A stretch of 64,000 nt of DNA, taken from NCBI RefSeq assembly GCF_900110775.1, contig NZ_FOEP01000002.1:1-64000 (forward strand), in the 5' to 3' direction. This stretch comes from Thalassovita taeanensis. Its GTDB lineage: Bacteria; Pseudomonadota; Alphaproteobacteria; Rhodobacterales; Rhodobacteraceae. A program made the translations under genes and the position numbers. Shown here in pieces: positions 7,803 through 15,619 of this stretch. The number at the start of each line of letters is the position of its first letter. Position 1 is the first letter of the stretch. Under the pieces are notes generated by a model. That model did not search any database, was not told the origin of the DNA, and was given only the letters and a program-made list of their open reading frames with translations.

Positions 7803-8231
7803 TTAGCCAACCGAGACCAGTTCGATCGCGAATGTCAGATCCTTGCCCGCCAGCGGGTGATTGGCATCCAGCGTCACTTCGGTCTCGGTGACCTCGATCA
7901 CGGTAACGGCCATCACCTGCCCCTGCGGTGTCTGAACCTGCAGCTGCGTGCCCAGATCCAGCGGGATTTCGGCCGGAATCTCGCCGCGCGGCACAGCCTG
8001 AACAGCGGCCGGGTCGGTCTCGCCATAGGCCTGATCGGCGGGCACTTCGACGACCTTCTTGTCGCCAACGCCCATGCCGGGCAGCGCCACGTCAAGGCCG
8101 GGGATGATCTGGCCAGAGCCGACGGTAAACTCCAGCGGGTCGCGACCCTCGGAGCTGTCAAAGGTGGAACCATCTGCCAGGGTGCCAGTATAATGAATGC
8201 GGACGGTATCGCCCGATTTGACCTGCGTCAT
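7803..8231 (-). CDS. FKBP-type peptidyl-prolyl cis-trans isomerase (SlyD/FkpB-like)
   Basis: A 142-residue FKBP with an insert-in-flap domain. The first FKBP strand is VKSGDTVRIHYTGTLADGST (residues 4-23). The active-site part FDSSEGRDPLEFTVGSGQIIPG follows, then an inserted chaperone flap (about 65-120), and the fold closes with NHPLAGKDLTFAIELVSV. These proteins speed proline isomerisation and bind unfolded chains. It lacks the His-rich metal tail of E. coli SlyD, so it is closer to FkpB/SlpA. A run of ten G (C on the coding strand) sits 21-30 bases before the start. Confidence 0.88.
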   Translation of the reverse strand: MTQVKSGDTVRIHYTGTLADGSTFDSSEGRDPLEFTVGSGQIIPGLDVALPGMGVGDKKVVEVPADQAYGETDPAAVQAVPRGEIPAEIPLDLGTQLQVQTPQGQVMAVTVIEVTETEVTLDANHPLAGKDLTFAIELVSVG

Positions 8232-8251
8232 AAGTAATCCTGTCTTTGCAA

Positions 8252-8261
8252 GGGGGGGGGG
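8252..8261. repeat. Homopolymer tract G10
   Basis: Ten consecutive G residues lie 21-30 bases upstream of the FKBP start codon (C10 on its coding strand), in the probable promoter/leader. Such tracts change length by slippage and can alter promoter spacing. Confidence 0.7.
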
Positions 8262-8416
8262 ATGAATGGCGAGGCCGTCGCGCGGACGGGTGCTCGGCTC
8301 GATATCCCCAACTTAGCCGCCGCTCCGCCCAATTGCAAACAACGGGGTAAGTAATTTTCCGGTCTTTCCCGTAACGCGCGCCCGTGCAAGTCTGACAACT
8401 AGGGAGAAACGCAACC

Positions 8417-9103
8417 ATGACCATCACCACCTGTATCTTCGACGCCTATGGCACTTTGTTCGATGTCGCCGCGGCCGCACGGCAGGCAGCCTCGGAACCC
8501 GGACAGACCAAGCTGGCCGCAAGCTGGCCCAAGCTGGCCGAACACTGGCGCCTGAAACAGCTGCAATACAGCTGGCTGCGCGCCATCACCGGCGATCACA
8601 CCGGGTTTTGGCAGGTCACGCAGGATGGGCTGGATTGGGCGCTTGAGGCCAACGGGCTGGACGGCGACGCGGCCCTGCGTGACCGCTTGCTGGCGCTGTA
8701 CTGGGAACTGTCGGCCTATGCCGAGGTGCCCGCCATGTTGACCGCGCTGAAATCCGCCGGAATGAACACCGCGATCCTGTCTAACGGCAGCCCCGAGATG
8801 CTGGACGGCGCCGTGCAATCCGCCGGGATCGGCGATCTGCTGGATGATGTGCTGTCGGTCGAAAGCGTTGGCATCTTCAAGCCTGCGCCGCAGGTCTATG
8901 AGCTGGTGACCAAACGCTTCGGCTGCACCCGCGATCAGGTGCTGTTTGTGTCCTCCAACGGCTGGGATGCAGGTGCCGCTGCGGGCTATGGCTTTACCAC
9001 CGCTTGGGTGAACCGCGCCGGTGACCCGGTTGACCGACTGCCCGCACGGCCCCAGCATATGCTGTCCGACCTGACCGAAATTCCAAAACTGGTGAGACCC
9101 TGA
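8417..9103 (+). CDS. HAD-superfamily hydrolase, haloacid dehalogenase type II-like
   Basis: A 228-residue HAD protein: motif I FDAYGTLFD with nucleophile Asp9, motif II in AILSNGSPE, Lys in GIFKPAPQVYE and motif III in FVSSNGWDAGAAAGYGF. The SSNxWD form of the last motif is typical of L-2-haloacid dehalogenases, which hydrolyse 2-halocarboxylates. Physiological substrate is unproven. It is the first gene of a four-gene operon; its stop overlaps the next start by one base. AGGGAGAA precedes the ATG. Confidence 0.85.
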   Translation: MTITTCIFDAYGTLFDVAAAARQAASEPGQTKLAASWPKLAEHWRLKQLQYSWLRAITGDHTGFWQVTQDGLDWALEANGLDGDAALRDRLLALYWELSAYAEVPAMLTALKSAGMNTAILSNGSPEMLDGAVQSAGIGDLLDDVLSVESVGIFKPAPQVYELVTKRFGCTRDQVLFVSSNGWDAGAAAGYGFTTAWVNRAGDPVDRLPARPQHMLSDLTEIPKLVRP

Positions 9104-9930
9104 TGCCCCATTTTACCACATCCGACGGCCTGTCCCTGTATTACGAAGACGAAGGCACCGGCCTGCCCATCCTGTGCCTGTCCGGGCTGACCCGCAACGC
9201 CCGCGATTTCGATTTCGTCGCCCCGCTGCTCGAGGGCGTGCGGCTGATCCGGCTGGATTACCGTGGGCGTGGCAAATCCGACTGGGCCGAAGATTACCTT
9301 ACCTACAATGTCCCACGCGAGGCGCAGGATGCGCTGGAGCTGCTGGATCACTTGGGGCTGCAACAGGCCGCCGTTCTGGGCACCTCGCGCGGCGGGCTGA
9401 TCGCGATGGGGCTTGCCGCCTCGGTCAAGGACCGGCTGCTGGGCGTGGCGCTGAACGATATTGGCCCGGAGCTGGATGTCTCGGGGCTGGACGTGATCAT
9501 GGGCTATCTTGGTATCCACCCGGATTTCCCCGATTTCGACACCATGGCCGCCGCCCGCAAGAAGGCGACTGAACAGCAATTCCCCGGCGTCCCGCTGGAA
9601 CGCTGGCGGATCGAGGTCACGCATACCCACACCCAGACCCCCGAGGGCATCCGCCTGAACTATGATCCAAAACTGCGCAACGCGGTGATCGAGGCCGGCG
9701 CGACCGGCGCCCCCGACCTGTGGCCCTTCTTCGATGCCATCGCGCCGCTGCCCTGCGCGGTGCTGCACGGGATGAACTCGGACCTGCTCAGCACAGCCAC
9801 CGTCGCCAAAATGGCCCAGCACAATCCGGCGCTGATCGTTGCCCATGTGCCCGACCGCGCCCATATCCCGTTTCTGGACGAACCCGAGGCACTGGCCGCC
9901 CTGCGTCAATGGATCGGACAGATGCAATGA
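9103..9930 (+). CDS. Alpha/beta hydrolase
   Basis: A 275-residue alpha/beta-hydrolase-fold protein with the nucleophile elbow GTSRGG (Ser95), an oxyanion-side CLSGLTRNARDF loop and a likely catalytic His near the C-terminus in PDRAHIPFLDEPEAL. The fold covers esterases, lactonases and C-C hydrolases; substrate is unknown. It overlaps the HAD gene before it and the dehydratase after it, which implies co-expression. Confidence 0.8.
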   Translation: MPHFTTSDGLSLYYEDEGTGLPILCLSGLTRNARDFDFVAPLLEGVRLIRLDYRGRGKSDWAEDYLTYNVPREAQDALELLDHLGLQQAAVLGTSRGGLIAMGLAASVKDRLLGVALNDIGPELDVSGLDVIMGYLGIHPDFPDFDTMAAARKKATEQQFPGVPLERWRIEVTHTHTQTPEGIRLNYDPKLRNAVIEAGATGAPDLWPFFDAIAPLPCAVLHGMNSDLLSTATVAKMAQHNPALIVAHVPDRAHIPFLDEPEALAALRQWIGQMQ

Positions 9931-10901
9931 ATATCGACATGATCGAAGCCGCCGCCCAGCGCCTGTCGGGCCACGCGCGGCAGACCCCGCTGCTGTCCTC
10001 ACCCTTCCTTGACGACATCGCCGGGCGGCGCGTGCTGATCAAACCCGAATGCCTGCAACACACCGGCAGCTTCAAGTTTCGCGGCGGCTGGTCGGCGGTG
10101 TCCGCCCTTGCGCCCGACCTGCGCGCCCGTGGCGTCATCGCCTTTTCCAGTGGCAACCACGCCCAAGGCGTGGCCTATGCCGCCAAACTGCACGGCGTGC
10201 CTGCGGTGATCATCATGCCCTCGGACGCCCCCAAGCTGAAGATCGACAACACCCGCGCGCTGGGGGCCGAGGTCGTGCTTTATGACCGCGCCGGACAGGA
10301 CCGTGATGCGCTTGGCGCGCAGCTGTCGGCCGAACGTGGCCTGACCCTGATCAAACCGTTCGACGAACCGCAGGTGATTGCGGGTCAGGGCACCACCGGG
10401 CTGGAAATCGCGACCCAAGCCGCGGCCCTTGGCGTGACCGAAGCCGATGTGCTGGTCTGCTGCGGCGGGGGCGGCCTGACCTCGGGCATCGCGCTCGCGC
10501 TTGAGGCCAAGGCCCCCGGCCTGCGCACCCGCCCCTGCGAACCCGCAGGCTTCGACGACGTCAAACGCTCGCTCGAAAGCGGCAAGATCGAACGCAACGC
10601 CCAGCTCTCGGGCAGCATCTGCGACGCGATCATCACGCCGCAACCCGGCGACCTGACCTTTCCGATCATGCAGCGCCTCTGCGGCCCCGGCCTGATCGTG
10701 ACCGAAGACGACTGCCTGCGCGCCATGGCGCTGGCGTTCCTGCGGCTGAAAATCGTGATCGAACCGGGTGGCGCCGTGGCCCTTGCCGCCGCGCTGTTCT
10801 ATCCCGAGCAGATCACTGGCGACGCGGTCATTGCCGTGGCTTCGGGCGGGAATGTCGACCCCGCCATGTTCATTACCGCGCTACAGACCCACGCCATATG
10901 A
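9927..10901 (+). CDS. Threonine/serine dehydratase-like PLP enzyme
   Basis: A fold-type II PLP enzyme of 324 residues. The PLP lysine is Lys50 in TGSFKFRGG, the substrate loop is FSSGNHAQGVAYAA, and the phosphate-binding glycine loop is CGGGGLTSG. It is short and lacks the C-terminal regulatory (ACT-like) domain of biosynthetic IlvA. This fits a catabolic threonine dehydratase or a serine/hydroxyaspartate-type ammonia-lyase. The ATG at 9927 overlaps the previous stop (ATGA), and the stop overlaps the next gene by four bases. Confidence 0.85.
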   Translation: MNIDMIEAAAQRLSGHARQTPLLSSPFLDDIAGRRVLIKPECLQHTGSFKFRGGWSAVSALAPDLRARGVIAFSSGNHAQGVAYAAKLHGVPAVIIMPSDAPKLKIDNTRALGAEVVLYDRAGQDRDALGAQLSAERGLTLIKPFDEPQVIAGQGTTGLEIATQAAALGVTEADVLVCCGGGGLTSGIALALEAKAPGLRTRPCEPAGFDDVKRSLESGKIERNAQLSGSICDAIITPQPGDLTFPIMQRLCGPGLIVTEDDCLRAMALAFLRLKIVIEPGGAVALAAALFYPEQITGDAVIAVASGGNVDPAMFITALQTHAI

Positions 10902-12100
10902 CCCGCTTCACCATCGCCAGCTTCAACGTCAAGAACCTGATCGGGCCCAACCGGGAATATTACGAATTCCAAACATACACCCCCGAGGAATACGCTTGGA
11001 AACAGGACTGGATGGCCGACCAGATCCTAACCATGGATGCCGATATCGTCGGCTTTCAGGAAATCTTCGAGGAAGCCGCCCTGCGCGATGTCATCGCCGA
11101 GGCCGACCTGCGCGGCATTGCCGCAAACGCCGCCACGATCCCCGACCGCAGCAAGCGCTATCACCGCAAGGCGGTGTTCCGCAAACTGCACTACTCTCCC
11201 TATACCGACGCGGCGCTTGCCTTTGCCCCCAACGCCAATGATGGCCCAGCGGGAAGGCGACGCCCCGGCGTCGCGATCCTGTCCCGGCGGGGCTTTGTGG
11301 GCGACCCCGAGGTGATACAGGTCCTCGACACGCCGCTGCACATCCCGCTCAAGGAACTGGGCGGCGACGACGCCGGGCACTATACCGTCAGCCGCCTGTC
11401 GCGCCCGATCCTCAAGGTGCGCATCCCGGTGGGCGATCAGGTGATCACCGTTTTCACCTGCCACCTGAAATCCAAACTCGGCGAATTCATCCCCGCCCCC
11501 GGCGCGCCCTATGCCCCCGAGGCCGACCTGACCCGCTATGACCCGCAGGGCCGCGCGATGGGCGCGCTGCGTGCCGCCCTGCGCCGCATGGCCGAAGCCT
11601 GGGTGCTGCGCCGCGCCATCCTGGCCGAGCTGAACAAGGGCCGCCCGGTCATCGCCTTGGGTGACTTCAACGATGGCGAACATTCCGTCAGCTCCGAAAT
11701 TATCTCGGGCGAGCTGCCGTTCCACAATTATGCCTGGATGCTGCGCCATGACGCGACAGCCGAAAACGACCGCTATACCAAAGAGGAAGCCCGCCAGATC
11801 ACCGAATCCGTTGAACGCGTGCGCCTGCATTCCGCCGAAAAGCTGTTCGTGCGCAAATCCCAGCGCGACATGGTCTATACGGCAGCGTTTGGTGGCGTCT
11901 ACGAATCCATCGACCAGATCTTTCTCAGCCGTCACTTCCATCCCGATTACAAAAAGCGGATCGGCGATATGGAGTATTTCAGCACCTTCAACGACCACAT
12001 CACCGATGGATCGCACCCCGAGGCCCCGTACAACAAACTCGCCTCGGATCACGGTCAGATCATGGCCCACATGCGCCTGACGGACCCTGACGAGGACTAA
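10898..12100 (+). CDS. Endonuclease/exonuclease/phosphatase (EEP) family protein
   Basis: A 400-residue protein with the EEP metal-site signatures in order: ASFNVKNL at the N-terminus, DIVGFQEIFEE (metal-binding Glu), FTCHLKSK, ALGDFND (Asp/Asn) and the C-terminal ASDHGQIMAH (Asp-His pair). The fold includes DNase I, exonuclease III and sphingomyelinase-like phosphodiesterases; nothing seen fixes the substrate, and no signal peptide is present. Last gene of the operon beginning at 8417. Confidence 0.8.
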   Translation: MTRFTIASFNVKNLIGPNREYYEFQTYTPEEYAWKQDWMADQILTMDADIVGFQEIFEEAALRDVIAEADLRGIAANAATIPDRSKRYHRKAVFRKLHYSPYTDAALAFAPNANDGPAGRRRPGVAILSRRGFVGDPEVIQVLDTPLHIPLKELGGDDAGHYTVSRLSRPILKVRIPVGDQVITVFTCHLKSKLGEFIPAPGAPYAPEADLTRYDPQGRAMGALRAALRRMAEAWVLRRAILAELNKGRPVIALGDFNDGEHSVSSEIISGELPFHNYAWMLRHDATAENDRYTKEEARQITESVERVRLHSAEKLFVRKSQRDMVYTAAFGGVYESIDQIFLSRHFHPDYKKRIGDMEYFSTFNDHITDGSHPEAPYNKLASDHGQIMAHMRLTDPDED

Positions 12101-12403
12101 AAATCCCGACAGTGATTGGCTTTGCCCACCGATCTTGGGCGAAGACATACACGTGGTGCCGGCGGCGCACTGGGCGTCTGCCTCTGAAAGCCCCGCCCAC
12201 TTGCCGCTCCAATTTTAGTTGACACGGTAAACTATTTTTGCTTCCCTACCTGCGGAAAAAGGGAGGGATCGCGCATATCCAACCGGCACAGCCCGTGCCG
12301 GGATTTGACATATGCCGACAAAGCGCAAACGCTGCCCTTCTGATGACATACCGGCCACCGCACGCTGTTGCGCGGGCCGCCAACAAACGGGGCGCGTGCG
12401 ACG
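12101..12403. promoter_or_regulatory. Non-coding region upstream of the pca operon
   Basis: About 300 bases with no gene. It contains CCGGCAC-agccc-GTGCCGG (12283-12301), a perfect 7-bp inverted repeat, and TAGTT-N9-AACTA around 12214-12232, a LysR-type spaced repeat. PcaQ, a LysR protein, controls pca genes in related bacteria, but no pcaQ gene is adjacent. No -35/-10 pair with good spacing was found. Confidence 0.4.
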
Positions 12404-13192
12404 ATGAAGATTGCCGATCTGGGGGATATCAACCTGCACTACCGCGAGGATGGCGATCCGTCTGGCGCGCCGGTGGTGTTTTCAAACTCACTGGGCACCG
12501 ACCTGCGGCTGTGGGACAAGATCGTGCCGCTGCTGCCCGCAGGCCTGCGCCTGATCCGCTATGACAAGCGCGGCCATGGGCTCAGCGATGCGACGCCTGC
12601 GCCCTACTCGATGGGTACGCTTGTGCGCGACGCCGAACGCCTGCTGGATCACCTTCAGGTCAAGGACTGCGTCTTTGTTGGCCTCAGCATCGGCGGCATG
12701 ATCGCGCAGGGTCTGGCGGTCAAACGGCTGGATCTGGTGCGCGGGCTGGTGCTGTCGAATACCGCCGCCAAGGTCGGCCAGCCGGAAATGTGGAACGACC
12801 GCATCGCCGCCGTGCACGCCGCCGGGATCGAGCCGCTGGCCGATGGCATCATGGAGCGCTGGTTTTCCAAACCCTTCCGCCAGACCGCCGAATTCGCCGC
12901 GTGGCGCAACATGCTGATCCGTCAGACGGTCGATGGCTATGCGGGCTGTTCGGGCGCGATCTCGGGCACCGATCTGTTCACCCCGACCTCGGGCCTGCGC
13001 CTGCCAACGCTGGGCATTGCCGGCTCGGAAGATGGATCCACCCCGCCCGATCTGGTCAAGGAAACCGTCGATCTGATCCCCGGCAGCCAGTTCCACCTGA
13101 TCCGCAAGGCAGGCCACCTGCCCTGCGTCGAACAACCCGAAGAATACGCCCGCGTATTGTCCGCATTCCTGAAAGAGGTCGGCCATGTCTGA
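12404..13192 (+). CDS. pcaD: 3-oxoadipate enol-lactonase PcaD
   Basis: Hydrolyses 3-oxoadipate enol-lactone to 3-oxoadipate, where the protocatechuate branch yields the common beta-ketoadipate intermediate. The 262-residue alpha/beta hydrolase has the nucleophile elbow GLSIGG (Ser95), RYDKRGHGLSD and the C-terminal His in RKAGHLPCVEQPEEYA, all typical for PcaD. ATG 12404 gives a normal N-terminus; a TTG 36 bases upstream is less likely. It leads pcaDCHG-hydrolase-pcaB and overlaps pcaC by eight bases. Confidence 0.92.
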   Translation: MKIADLGDINLHYREDGDPSGAPVVFSNSLGTDLRLWDKIVPLLPAGLRLIRYDKRGHGLSDATPAPYSMGTLVRDAERLLDHLQVKDCVFVGLSIGGMIAQGLAVKRLDLVRGLVLSNTAAKVGQPEMWNDRIAAVHAAGIEPLADGIMERWFSKPFRQTAEFAAWRNMLIRQTVDGYAGCSGAISGTDLFTPTSGLRLPTLGIAGSEDGSTPPDLVKETVDLIPGSQFHLIRKAGHLPCVEQPEEYARVLSAFLKEVGHV

Positions 13193-13577
13193 CAAATCCG
13201 AGAAGTACAACATCGGCATGCAGGTCCGCCGCAGCGTTCTGGGCGACGCCCACGTTGACCGCGCCGAGGCCGCCAAGACCGGTTTTGACGATCCGTTCCA
13301 GACCCTGATCACCGAAGGCGCCTGGGGTACGGTCTGGGCCAGTGACGGCATCACGCCGCGCGAACGCTCGATGATCACGCTGGCGCTGCTGGCCGCCACC
13401 GGCAATTTCGAAGAAATCGCCATGCACATCCGCGCCACCGCCAACACCGGCGCCAGCAAACAGGACGTGCAAGAGGCGCTCCAACACGTCGCCATCTACG
13501 CGGGCGTCCCCCGCGCCAACCACGCGCTGAAAATCGCCAAAGCCACCTATGCCGAAATGGAGGACACCCCCGAATGA
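13185..13577 (+). CDS. pcaC: 4-carboxymuconolactone decarboxylase PcaC
   Basis: Decarboxylates gamma-carboxymuconolactone to 3-oxoadipate enol-lactone. A 130-residue AhpD-like fold protein with the usual N-terminus (GMQVRRSVLGDAHVDRAEA), the ITPRERSMITLALLAA helix and the EEALQHVAIYAGVPRANHA motif carrying the conserved His and Glu of the family. Encoded between pcaD and pcaH, overlapping both. Confidence 0.93.
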   Translation: MSDKSEKYNIGMQVRRSVLGDAHVDRAEAAKTGFDDPFQTLITEGAWGTVWASDGITPRERSMITLALLAATGNFEEIAMHIRATANTGASKQDVQEALQHVAIYAGVPRANHALKIAKATYAEMEDTPE

Positions 13578-14302
13578 CCGATCTCGGCCCGCTGATCCCG
13601 CGCAACCGCGCCATCCACCCGGTCCCCTACGACCCCGATTATAAAACCTCGGTGCCGCGCTCGCCCGGCCTGCCGCTGCTGTCGATGGAATCCACCCCGT
13701 CCGAGGAAACCGGCCCCCGCTTCGGCCACTCCCTGCTGGGCGCGCTGGATAACAACCTGATCCTGAACTTCACCCAAGGCGCCGCCCCCGCCATCGGCGA
13801 ACGCATCCTGATGCATGGCCGCGTGCTGGATGAAAACGCCCGCCCCGTACCACATACGCTGGTCGAGATCTGGCAGGCCAACGCCGGGGGCCGCTATCGC
13901 CATATCAAAGACAACTACTTGGCCCCGCTCGATCCCAACTTCGGCGGTTGCGGTCGGACAATCACCGACGAGAATGGATACTACGAGTTCCTCACCATCC
14001 GCCCCGGCGCCTACCCCTGGCCGAACCGCGCCAACGACTGGCGCCCGATGCATGTTCATATCTCGGTCTTCGGCCACAGCTTCGGCCAGCGCCTGATCAC
14101 CCAGATGTATTTCGAGGGCGACCCGCTGATCAACCGTTGCCCGATCGCCGCCACCATTAAAGACCGCAGCCAGCTTGACCGCCTCGTGGCGCCGCTGGAC
14201 ATGTCGAAATCGCGCCCGCTCGATTTCCTCGCCTATAAATTCGATATCGTCCTGCGCGGCCGTCGCCAGACCATGTTCGAAAACAAACTGGACGGGATGT
14301 AA
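13574..14302 (+). CDS. pcaH: Protocatechuate 3,4-dioxygenase beta subunit PcaH
   Basis: Iron-bearing subunit of the intradiol dioxygenase that opens protocatechuate to 3-carboxy-cis,cis-muconate. At 242 residues it has the PcaH-specific N-terminal extension, the core VEIWQANAGGRYRHIKDNY with a Tyr ligand, and the later PWPNRANDWRPMHVHISVFG block holding the Tyr/His ligands of the non-haem Fe(III). It overlaps pcaC by four bases and is three bases from pcaG. Confidence 0.95.
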   Translation: MTDLGPLIPRNRAIHPVPYDPDYKTSVPRSPGLPLLSMESTPSEETGPRFGHSLLGALDNNLILNFTQGAAPAIGERILMHGRVLDENARPVPHTLVEIWQANAGGRYRHIKDNYLAPLDPNFGGCGRTITDENGYYEFLTIRPGAYPWPNRANDWRPMHVHISVFGHSFGQRLITQMYFEGDPLINRCPIAATIKDRSQLDRLVAPLDMSKSRPLDFLAYKFDIVLRGRRQTMFENKLDGM

Positions 14303-14305
14303 GCC

Positions 14306-14905
14306 ATGACCCAACTCCTCAACACTCTGACCGAAACCCCGTCGCAAACCGCCGGGCCCTACGTTCATATCGGCTGTATCCCGACCTTCGCGGGCGTCAC
14401 CGGCATTTACCCACAAGACCTTGGCCTGAGCCCCATTCAGGACGGTGCCAAAGGCGAACAGATCACCATCACCGGATCGGTGATCGACGGCACCGGCTGG
14501 ACCCTGCGCGACGCCATGCTGGAAAGCTGGCAACCCGACGCCGCCGGTAAATTCCCCGGCCACCCAAACGCTGACCCTGCCGTCACCGGCTTTGCCCGCT
14601 TCGCCGCCGACAAGGACAGCGGCGAATTCACCCTGCGCACCGTCAAACCCGGCGCGGTCCCCGCCCGCAACGGCGCCCCTCAGGCACCGCACATCTCGCT
14701 CTGGATCGTGGCGCGCGGCATCAATATCGGCCTGCAAACCCGGATTTATTTTCAGGACGAGGACAACAGCCAAGACCCCCTGCTGGCCCGCATCGAACAG
14801 CGCCCGCGCGTGGACACCCTGATTGCCAAAAAGACCGGACCGGGTCAGTATCGGTTCGACATCCGCCTGCAAGGCGACAATGAAACGGTATTTCTGGATA
14901 TCTAA
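14306..14905 (+). CDS. pcaG: Protocatechuate 3,4-dioxygenase alpha subunit PcaG
   Basis: Partner of PcaH in the ring-cleaving dioxygenase. The 199-residue protein begins with the expected ETPSQTAGPYVHIGC. It keeps the intradiol fold (VIDGTGWTLRDAMLESWQPDAAGKF, APHISLWIVARGINIGLQTRIYF) but, as usual for alpha subunits, lacks the full iron ligand set. Its stop overlaps the next ATG by one base. Confidence 0.94.
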   Translation: MTQLLNTLTETPSQTAGPYVHIGCIPTFAGVTGIYPQDLGLSPIQDGAKGEQITITGSVIDGTGWTLRDAMLESWQPDAAGKFPGHPNADPAVTGFARFAADKDSGEFTLRTVKPGAVPARNGAPQAPHISLWIVARGINIGLQTRIYFQDEDNSQDPLLARIEQRPRVDTLIAKKTGPGQYRFDIRLQGDNETVFLDI

Positions 14906-15615
14906 TGGCAAATTTCCTTCTGGTTCACGGCGCGGCGCACGGGGCTTGGTGCTGGCGCGACGTGATCCCGGCGCTCGAACGCCTGGGCCACACGGTTCAG
15001 GCGATCGACCTGCCCAGCCACGGCAACGACACCACCCCCTATACCGAGGTCACGCTCGACCTCTATGCCGATGCGGTGCTGGGCGCGCTTGACGCGCCCG
15101 CCATCGTGGTTGGCCACTCGATGGGGGGCTATCCGATCACGCTGGCGGCGGAACGCGCGCCGGAAAAGGTGCAGCGCCTGATTTATCTCTGCGCCTATGT
15201 CCCCGCCCCCGGCCTCAGCCTTGCCCAGATGCGAATGGAAGGCCCCTATCAGCCGCTCTTGCCCGCGATCCGCATGACCGAAGACCGCATGGGTTGGACC
15301 GTTGATCCCGACATGGCGAAGGATCTGTTCTATCACGATTGCCCAGATGGCACGTTCGACTATGCCCTGCCCCGGCTCAGCATTCAGGCCACCGCCCCCA
15401 CCGCTCAGGCCGCTGCCACAACCGACCGGTATGCCAGCGTGCCGCGCAGCTATGTCCGCTGCGCCAATGACCGGGTCATTCCACCGGAATACCAAATTAC
15501 CATGACCGAAGACTGGCCAGCGGCGGATGTCTTCACTATGACCTGCGCCCACTCGCCGTTCTTTGCCGACCCCGAAGGGCTGGCACGGCTGCTCGACACG
15601 ATTTCAAAAGGGTAA
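14905..15615 (+). CDS. Alpha/beta hydrolase inserted in the pca operon
   Basis: A 236-residue esterase-like alpha/beta hydrolase: LLVHGAAHGAWCW oxyanion loop, nucleophile Ser72 in VGHSMGGYP, catalytic Asp in RCANDRVIPPEYQ and His in TCAHSPFFADPEGLA. This matches the salicylate-binding-protein-2/hydroxynitrile-lyase-like esterase group. It is not PcaD, which is encoded separately. Its position between pcaG and pcaB, with coupled starts, suggests hydrolysis of an aromatic ester or other compound feeding protocatechuate. That role is inference. Confidence 0.8.
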   Translation: MANFLLVHGAAHGAWCWRDVIPALERLGHTVQAIDLPSHGNDTTPYTEVTLDLYADAVLGALDAPAIVVGHSMGGYPITLAAERAPEKVQRLIYLCAYVPAPGLSLAQMRMEGPYQPLLPAIRMTEDRMGWTVDPDMAKDLFYHDCPDGTFDYALPRLSIQATAPTAQAAATTDRYASVPRSYVRCANDRVIPPEYQITMTEDWPAADVFTMTCAHSPFFADPEGLARLLDTISKG

Positions 15616-15619
15616 TCCC

